Source of the DNA: Mytilus galloprovincialis
Lineage: Eukaryota > Mollusca > Bivalvia > Mytilida > Mytilidae
Direction of reading: 5' to 3'
DNA: 64,000 nucleotides
Assembly: GCF_965363235.1 (NCBI RefSeq)
Contig: NC_134844.1
Location: forward strand, 75,509,497 to 75,573,496
Shown: positions 57,601 to 64,000 of the stretch, in pieces
How the letters are laid out: every line of letters starts with the position of its first letter
Position numbering within the stretch: the stretch's first letter is position 1
Notes under the pieces: model-generated
The model's input: the letters and a program-made list of their open reading frames with translations, nothing else
What the model was told of the DNA's origin: nothing
Databases searched by the model: none
Made by a program: the position numbers and the translations under genes

Positions 57601-60600
57601 TGTGAATTAAATTACGAAAACCACGGTTCTTTTTTTTTTTAATAATATTCCCGATATAACGTAAATGTATGCTGAATGCCTTTTTTATGAAGCATATTTT
57701 ACAAACCAAGTTACAAATATAAAATCAACATTTAAGAAGATCATGTAGTGCAGTGAATTTTTTTTCCAGTACACACGACATGATTTGCATTTATTTACCT
57801 TTCTACTTCTCTCTTAAATACTCTCCAGTCTTTTGTCTGTAAAGTTTCTTCCAAAATATGTATTTGGTTATCACTAGAAAGCATTGAAAAATCTCTCAAC
57901 TGTGTAATCTTTAAGGATCCTCTTGGAGTATTTCTAATTGCATTCATTTCGAAAGCGTTACAGAATTCTAAAAATTTTCTCCATACGGAATCCTTTGATT
58001 TTGCAATTTTTAAAACAATCTTGTACTTGTTATGAAATTCTTCCGCCTTTCTGTCCATCCCTAGAATGGTACATATAATATCTTTCCATTGCTTTACTTC
58101 ACTACTTTGCATGCAGCTAATATCTGTATCTCCTACTATTTTTGTTGCTTCTTTTCGAAACATCTTTACTAAATCAACAAAACTTGTCGGTTTTCCTAAT
58201 GTATTAGATGCATTGTGTTCATACCCTAATTGTAGCGCCAACTCGTCTGGTAATTTGTTGTATAACCGACATGTTACCATGCTAATAGGCTTCGTTTGGC
58301 TTGCGAATAAACATTGTAGCGCATGTCTTGTATGATTACCACCTAAAGTTTCAACTGCTACTTTGCCAGGTTCTTGAAGAAACTTTGACAAATTACCTTT
58401 ATCAGTAGTAACATCGCTGACAATGTTGCCAATGAGAATTGTATGACACATTTGCTGATTTTCATAAAATTGTTTTAGACAGTGAGCATGTTTCGTGTCC
58501 AGATTTCGAAAACAGCGATCATCGGCAGGTATAACTAAGTTCTGAATATGTACCTTTAATGCGTCTCCTAAAAGAAAACAAATGCTATCACTTTAGAATG
58601 GAAAATCAACAATTCAAATAACCCGAATAATCCAGTCGTTATATTACGATCACTTTGATCACTCCAGGAGGACAATGACCGTAAGGGGGCGCTGTAATTT
58701 TTCGAGTTCAAAATATATAAAAAAAAATATGTTGTTCATTTAATGAGCAAGTGTTTGAACATTTGATGTAAAAGTAATATTTCTGAAGTTGATATGGTTA
58801 TAGTTTCCAGTACCCGTATATGCAATAAAAAAAATAACATCCTCGGAGGACTTGCCTCTGGAAGTGATCCTTGTAATCGTGTGTTCGATCCCCAAGTTTG
58901 TTCAAAACTAAGACTTGCACATTATTTTTCTTAAATGGTCATTAAACAAAAACAGCAACTAGAGATAAAACATGTTTGGCGATGTCAAAATAACAGACAA
59001 GTATAAAAAAGAAGATGTGGTATGATAATGAGACAACCCTCCACAAGAGACCGAATGACACACATTAACAAATATAGGTCACCATACGGCTTTCAACATA
59101 TAGTCAGTATAAAAGTTAATATTAAAAGTTTCTATACTTCATACCATGAGTAGCGCCTATTAAGAGAATGAAGATGGTATATCATACCTATTAAATAATC
59201 GTCCAAAATTGACTGCTCCACTGTAACTGGTGTGCTATCGGAAGCGTCTTCTGTATTTATGTGCGCTTCAGTGCAAGAACCCACGCTACGTCCTAGAATA
59301 TCTTCAACAGTCGATGCATCTGTTGCAAAAGAAAAATATACATAAAATTTTCGCATCGTAATTATGGTTTTTATTCAAATAGTAAATAATTTTCATTAAC
59401 ATTTTTAACTTGTTCTTGGTCTCTTCCAGTTTTATTGTAAAAGCATATATATTAAGTGCAATAGATTTTATATTACTTGCATACATATCTTATTTACTAT
59501 TGATTTTTGTTTGCCGAATTCACATGACTAGTATTACGAAGCAGCAGATCAATTGTTTGCAAGAAGGAGGATTAAAAAAATACCTTCAGAACTGTCCATT
59601 GGTGACAATAATTTCTTTTGGACTGGTGATTTTGGCGTCGAGGATTTTCTTTGCACATTATCCAATGTGTTTACGTTGTCGTCAGTGCTGGTTAAATCCT
59701 CCCCTCCTGGTACATCTATTCACAGAAAAAAGGCATTATCTTGAATTAGATGTTTCGTATTTGTCACAACAAAAGAATGGAACTTTGCAAACACAATTAT
59801 TATAATGTTAATTTTAATGTATGTTTTGTAAAAAAAAAATCTTCAACAGATACCAAATTTCTTGTATCATTTTTGTCCGGATACTCGAACAAAATCATAA
59901 CGTCCGCGTCATGTTTTATGCTTTAGAACTAAGTTCAACGAATAAAACTGACCACATGACTCATATTATGATTCAGTGAATAGTAAAAAAAAAAACTCTT
60001 AATTATAACAGAAACAAAAACAATCTCTGTTGCAAGAAGTCGGTGTGGCAGGAAAACTGGAAATTCTGGTACGATAAGGCCTGTTTTTGGCCCCCCTATT
60101 TTCTCATTTTTCAAATTCTGTTTTAGAAAGCTCCGTCTTATATTAGAATATTCCCCGAGGTTTGAATGTTTGTTTGGATGAACTTCAAAACCACTAATAC
60201 TAGCAACTGGGTGAGGTGAGTGGGTAAACTTCCTTTTATAATTCAAATATTGTAATTATTATGCACTTTAAATTGCAGGTCTTCCGTACAACGAATTTTT
60301 AGTCTTTAGGTGCCTGTGCCAACGTGGCACAGGATTTTTTTTAATTCCAATGTCATGTCATAACAGTTTTTGCTGTCTAAATCGCCATTATTTTCTCCGG
60401 CGCGTGTTAGATTTTTTAAAGAAACAATGCCATTTGGCGTTTTTGATACCTTTTTAACCCAGTAATCTCAACCATTTTCTAAAATTAATGGTTTTGAAGT
60501 TCATCCAAACAAACGTCAACGTGATAACAAGCTTTCCAAAACAGTTTTTGAAAAATAAGAAAATAGGGGGAGGGGCCAAAAAACGGGCCTTATCGTACAA

Positions 60601-63222
60601 ATGTACCTCGTCTTTTTAATGATTGCACTTTTGTCCGTATAGCCGGCCTGTCCATTATTTGTTGAAGATTGTACGGATACAGCCCCCCCCCCTTTTGAAC
60701 ATTGTACATGTATTATGGGTGGTTTGTGCGGAAAAGCGAAGATGCAATTTAAAAAAAAAATATTCGTAAATGTAATACGGCGATAATAGAACCTCTAGAA
60801 TCGTTACTTGTCATCTCACATACGCATACTAGTATTATACTATAACTTCTTTTATTTATAAAATATGAATTAATATTATAGGGTTATTGCAAAAATATGA
60901 ATTAATATTATTGGTTATGGTAAGAGTTTTTCAATCCGAATTTTATCATATTTATGGATTACTTTAGTAACTTGATTTCACGAAAGCGTGTGTAAATATC
61001 AAATATGTATTAAAAGAATCACATCTACCTGAAATATTCATATTAACTTGGTTCTCCGGCTGATCAATGTTATCTGTTGAAGATGTCTGTAGCTGATAAT
61101 TGTCTACGTTTGCTGTAAAAAATTATATAGTTAAAACTTGTTTGCTACAGTTATATTCTTCAGTAAAAAAAACGACAAGTCCAATTGGACAAATAAACAC
61201 AGAAAAGCACTCACACGCACCCCACTAGTACATTGTTGTAGGCAAAGACAGCCAATAACCCACCCCCTTTTACCTTTTTTTCTTTTCCCCCTCCTATCAC
61301 GAAATAAAACACATACAAAGACTTGACAAATATACGAATAAAAGCTCATTGATATTATCATGCCAAGACATTGCCTCCGTTGAAATTTTACAAACATCCC
61401 ATAGAGCAAATAACACGGATGATTAATATTGACCATTTGGTATATAAGCGTCACGTACATGCAGTTCATAAATTAATTTGTTGAATACAATCAAATATTT
61501 AACTACAAGTACCAGCGGGTGCCGTAGGAGGTCCAGCGGAGTTTGGAGCGAGGATTACTAGTCATGGAAATACGGTATTATCAATGTTTGTTCATGGTAG
61601 TCATTTTTTTGAAAACAATATCAGCCTCTTGACATCGCCAAAAATTCAATGTTTAAAATATATACGACAGCAACTAAGGCCTTAGTTTGATTAAGGATGT
61701 TCGCTTCTCTTTTTGACAATAACTAGCTTTTTGATCAACTGGTATAAATTGATAGTATATTAATAACTGAACCTAGGCTAAAAAGCAGGAAAAAATAATA
61801 GGTCCGCGACTTTGTTTTTAAGATATAATCAATTGAAAATTTTGCGGGAAATGATTCTCTCTTAGAATGCTCACACATTTAAAATTGGTACCTTTTTTCT
61901 TTCAAACACTATGAAAAAATAACAAGAATTGTATAAGATTTTCATGAATGACTAGTTTAACTATATGTAATAAAAATATGAATAAAAAAGTAAGGGTTGG
62001 TAGTGTTTTTTTTTTTATTGGTACTACATGGATAAAACTAGAGGATTCCGAATATCGGACAAAATGTCAAAATCAAGAGTAGCAGTTGGCAATCCTCGGA
62101 GTCACCGCTACTCTCCTTCTATCTTTAGATGGAGGTACGAAATCGGCCGAGTTGTGACGAATGCAAGAGAAGCAAATACTCATACACATACTATGTACTC
62201 ATGATACAAGAACAACACACACATTTTAAATACATTTCTCACCTTTCAAGGAGTTCCATATTTTCATAAAACCTGAACGAGTCTTGACAGCTGGCCCCAA
62301 ACCAAGACCTTCGCATAAGTTTTTCAAACTATACATTTTTGCTTTTCCAGATTCATATGTAACCTTAAATTATAAGAAAACATCATGTTTTTGTGAACGT
62401 TGACAAACATTGAACATGAAGCCAACAGTCGTATTTCTGTATTGACGAAAACTAATATACATGTATTGATTGATAATGTGTTAAGTCTAAAATAAAAACA
62501 AATGTGAATTGTATGACCGTTCCACAATAAAATGAACAGTTGTTACTTCACAAGAGTAAATGTAATAAAGAATATGCAGCTTATTGATGGATTAACATTA
62601 ATAAAAGTAAACTTCATTCTGAAAACGAGAGTTGAGATATTTATGTAGAGAGATGTACAAGATCAATCAATGATTTTGTTTAAAACACTGACATGATGTC
62701 AAGGAATTCAAAATCTAAATGTACTTGCCCTAACATTTGAAGATGTAATTCAACAATGTTCAATACAGAAGAAGAAAACAGTTTTACTATTTCAGTTTAT
62801 ATTTTTAGAGTTTCCTATGTTTACAACTCCAAAACAATGTGTTAAGAAACAATAGTATACATGTAGTACACTAATTGTGTTAGTGACGTCCTTAATATAA
62901 GTTAAATGCAACTTTTAATAGAAAGTTATCTACTCTATACTTAAAAGTATCTCTTTACTTTTATGTATTATTTTGATTTGAATATTTTTATTTGCTTTCA
63001 ATACAAGTTTGTTGAGCTTGTAGTTTTTTTTCCGATGGCTTTTCTTATCCGCAATTGACCAAATAAAATTGTAAATTACTAAAATGTTTATATAGTCACC
63101 TTGATAATTCCAAATTCTCTTGTTGTTCCAACATTGTCGATGTCCTCAAAATATCTACCATTTTCCTCTACACAAAGTCTTCCGTTTTCAATCATGATTT
63201 TCCATCTCTCTGAACCCGACAT
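52761..63222 (-). CDS. Twelve-exon gene: ParB/Srx-like domain, coiled coil and Tudor-like domain (701 aa, unnamed)
   Basis: Exons on the minus strand, 5' to 3': 63100-63222, 62243-62363, 61029-61112, 59584-59715, 59188-59319, 57799-58567, 56830-56907, 56061-56355, 55601-55702, 54510-54605, 53884-53971, 52761-52846. Every intron is GT-AG, every junction phase matches, and the sum is 701 codons plus TAG. Start: ATG at 63222, first residues MSGSERWKIM. Layout: residues 1-81 hold a helical, SAP-like segment (KNLCEGLGLGP); 83-197 are acidic and Ser/Thr-rich, probably disordered; about 199-350 resemble the ParB N-terminal fold; 480-611 are coiled coil; KKKRR at 636-640 could be a nuclear signal; 645-701 look like a Tudor barrel. 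I infer a nuclear protein that reads methylated histone or protein marks and has a ParB-like nucleotide-binding or nuclease-like module. I do not recognise a named orthologue. The gene structure is near certain; the domain names are by eye. Confidence 0.88.
54749..55199 (+). repeat. R5 repeat, copy 2, in intron 9 of the ParB-Tudor gene
   Basis: ACAAGAATGTATCCAAAGTA, GAATGGACCGTGAAATTGGG, GACGGACGGACGGACAGACG and the end GTGGTGCATAAAAA. Colinear with 21552-22014. Frames of 72-85 codons across it are translations of the ACGG tract. Confidence 0.7.
55601..56907 (-). CDS. Exons 7-9 of the ParB-Tudor gene: basic linker and coiled coil
   Basis: Exons 56830-56907, 56061-56355 and 55601-55702. The first encodes a lysine-rich linker (DRKKTIGKTKADP). 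The other two encode about 130 residues with the heptad-like spacing of a parallel coiled coil (KIKQLTAEREKLATT, LETKLQQLRRSENEL, LEKKVQEFEE), with no proline and many Glu, Lys, Leu and Gln. This probably dimerises the protein or holds a partner. Donors are GTATGT, GTAAGT and GTAAGT; acceptors are TAG, TAG and CAG. The introns between them are plain AT-rich sequence without obvious repeats. Confidence 0.85.
57799..58567 (-). CDS. Exon 6 of the ParB-Tudor gene: ParB/sulfiredoxin-like domain
   Basis: A 769-nt exon, by far the largest of the gene, encoding residues 199-453. The pattern follows ParB N-terminal domains. A hydrophobic strand with IPADDR comes first, then a helix ending in a short loop and MCHTILIGNIV (the 'pi.v' strand). 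Next is box-I-like GGNHTRHAL at residues 273-281, a beta strand VTCRLY, and then the box-II-like ELALQLGYEHNASNT at about 306-320, followed by a helix. In ParB proteins these boxes bind CTP or DNA; in relatives they form a nuclease or sulfiredoxin site. Here the arginine usually fourth in the GxxR motif is threonine, with an arginine one position later, so activity cannot be assumed. The following part of the exon is helical and unrecognised. The acceptor is TAG at 58568-58570 and the donor is GTAAAT. Confidence 0.75.
59008..59110 (+). repeat. R3 repeat in intron 5 of the ParB-Tudor gene
   Basis: GAAGATGTGGTATGATAATG, AGACAACCCTCCACAAGAG and CACCATACGGCTTTCAAC. Confidence 0.5.
60065..60605. 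mobile_element. Fold-back element in intron 3 of the ParB-Tudor gene
   Basis: 60065-60195 (GTACGATAAGGCCTGTTTTT, CCCCCTATTTTCTCATTTTT, TTTGGATGAACTTCAAAACC) and 60485-60603 (GGTTTTGAAGTTCATCCAAA, ATAAGAAAATAGGGGG, GGGCCTTATCGTAC) are inverted copies. The loop includes the hairpin CCTGTGCCAACGTGGCACAGG at 60311-60331. A minus frame of 103 codons here (59935-60246) is not a gene. Confidence 0.6.
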
Positions 63223-63397
63223 TATTGCGTAATATGACCGTTTGATCTCGATTTAGAAAAAAAAATAGTGGACTGCTACAATGTCACACCACTGGTTATA
63301 TTTAATCGCATTGCGAAGCCACGCCTGCTAGACACGTGCGCATTTTTTACATGTATATTTTTAAACCATGTGTTTCTTACTTTCCAATTAGAACATA
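63223..63397. promoter_or_regulatory. Candidate bidirectional promoter between divergent genes
   Basis: Only 175 bp separate the ATG of the ParB-Tudor gene (minus, 63222) from the ATG of the signal-peptide exon (plus, 63398). The interval is less AT-rich than its surroundings and has several CG dinucleotides and a CACGTG E-box-like site near 63337. No clear TATA box is placed for either gene. Head-to-head spacing this short usually means a shared promoter, but the 5' UTRs could be longer and spliced from elsewhere. Confidence 0.4.
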
Positions 63398-63508
63398 ATG
63401 GACTGCTGTATTTTTTTATCGGCTCTGTGTTTAAGCGTGTTGTTATCTGTTCAAACTTTGAATGGTGTCAAGACGAATATAAGAGAGAACTGCAACCCAG
63501 TTTCAGAG
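63398..63508 (+). CDS. First coding exon of a secreted or membrane protein, gene runs off the window
   Basis: ATG at 63398 opens 37 codons with a textbook signal peptide: a short polar start (MDCC), a hydrophobic core IFLSALCLSVLLSV, and a polar region after likely cleavage near residues 19-23. The exon ends in phase 0 with GAG followed by GTAAGT, a consensus donor. A longer open frame beginning at 63268 in another phase overlaps it but has no such organisation. The remainder of the gene must lie beyond 64000, so the mature protein cannot be identified. One cysteine (residue 32) lies in the part expected after cleavage. Confidence 0.6.
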
Positions 63509-63814
63509 GTAAGTCAATTTGAAATATTCATATCTTTAAAAAAAATTTTAAAAAAATGATTAATTCAAAAATATAGAGGTTCACATATATTATTATAATT
63601 AAAATGTTTTAAATATTCATGATCAAAGACTTCAAGATACATTTGGGTAGTTATTGGCGGTTTTTTTTAAAAAACCGAATGTATACTCTACAGAAAAAAG
63701 AGGGGTGTAAGGCGTTCGCTTATATATACTTGGTTCGGTCACATTCTAAAATTGCCTGTCCCTATTCGTGAACCTGTAATTCAGTGGTAACGTTGTCGTT
63801 TGTTGCTGTTTTAC

Positions 63815-63990
63815 ATATTATTTTGTTCGATCCTTATTTTGTACATAAATTACGCCGTTAGTGTTCTCGTTTGAATTTATTAACATTTGTCTTGTTGAAG
63901 GCCGTATGGTGACATATAGTGGTTAATGTCTGTGTAATTTGGTCTCTTGCGGAGAAATGCCTTTTTTTGTAATTATACCGCATCTTCTTT
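63815..63990 (-). repeat. R3 repeat, minus copy at the window edge
   Basis: CCGTTAGTGTTCTCGTTTGA, TTGTTGAAGGCCGTATGGTG and GGTCTCTTGCGGAGAAATGC. It lies in the first intron of the signal-peptide gene. Confidence 0.55.
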
Positions 63991-64000
63991 TATTATAATT

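Noticed and set aside
57010..57790. Extra exon of the ParB-Tudor gene between exons 6 and 7
   Set aside because: Exons 6 and 7 already join in phase with good splice sites; frames in between are Asn/Lys/Ile-rich and end in stops.
58066..58335. 89-codon plus-strand frame
   Set aside because: Exactly antisense to the large ParB-like exon, whose own frame has domain structure and splice sites.
58850..58910. tRNA-like stretch with GTGTTCGATCCCC
   Set aside because: The bases beside the loop do not pair as a T stem and no cloverleaf forms.
59410..59805. 131-codon plus-strand frame, one of the longest on that strand
   Set aside because: It runs antisense to exon 59584-59715 of the ParB-Tudor gene, has no domain, and its opening is hydrophobic translation of AT-rich intron.
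61691..62130. Second copy of the 846-bp TTAA element (starts TTAAGGATGT)
   Set aside because: Only the first ten bases and a vague TTGATAGTAT word match; no inverted right end was found.

Overview
The window is AT-rich, intron-rich animal DNA packed with transposon remains. The dispersed repeats (a core reading GACGAAACGCGCGTCTGGCG, the tail ending ...GTTGTCTCTTTGACACATT, and the arrays beginning TATACGACCGCAAAA) are ones I associate with marine mussels (Mytilus or a close relative). That assignment comes from memory of the repeats plus gene content; I could not run a search. There is no bacterial operon, phage, CRISPR array, rRNA gene or convincing tRNA gene.

Two host genes are complete and one begins at the right edge. 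(1) 52761-63222, minus strand: twelve exons that join in phase through canonical GT-AG introns into a 701-residue protein. It has a SAP-like N-terminus, a ParB/sulfiredoxin-like domain, a long coiled coil, a basic nuclear-localisation-like stretch and a C-terminal Tudor-like domain. I know no named gene with this order, and it is the best candidate here for something undescribed. (2) 23719-28037, minus strand: three exons encoding a 279-residue secreted protein with a signal peptide, a farnesoic-acid-O-methyltransferase-type (Methyltransf_FA) domain and a PAN/apple-like domain. (3) 63398-63508, plus strand: a signal-peptide first exon that leaves the window. It is divergent from gene 1, with about 175 bp between the two start codons.

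The rest is mobile DNA. 1-23.5 kb holds Penelope-like retroelement 3' ends, piggyBac-like TTAA elements, fold-back MITEs and a 34-bp minisatellite (14.4-15.2 kb) with higher-order structure. 28-41.4 kb holds MITEs, a perfect 33-bp hairpin, a possible vertnin-like pseudogene, a 1.36-kb TIR element carrying eleven copies of a GTCCMCTACGAAAC motif, a decayed LINE reverse transcriptase and a 2.06-kb composite with about 170-bp inverted ends. 42.1-50.8 kb holds a decayed DIRS-type (tyrosine recombinase) retroelement: a broken SGNH-hydrolase frame, then gag, RT, RNase H and recombinase. At least four later elements are nested inside; two of them have target duplications whose removal restores the frame.

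The introns of genes 1 and 2 also carry these repeats, as expected for a large bivalve genome. Most other open frames are under 100 codons, lack codon-like structure and lie in repeats.
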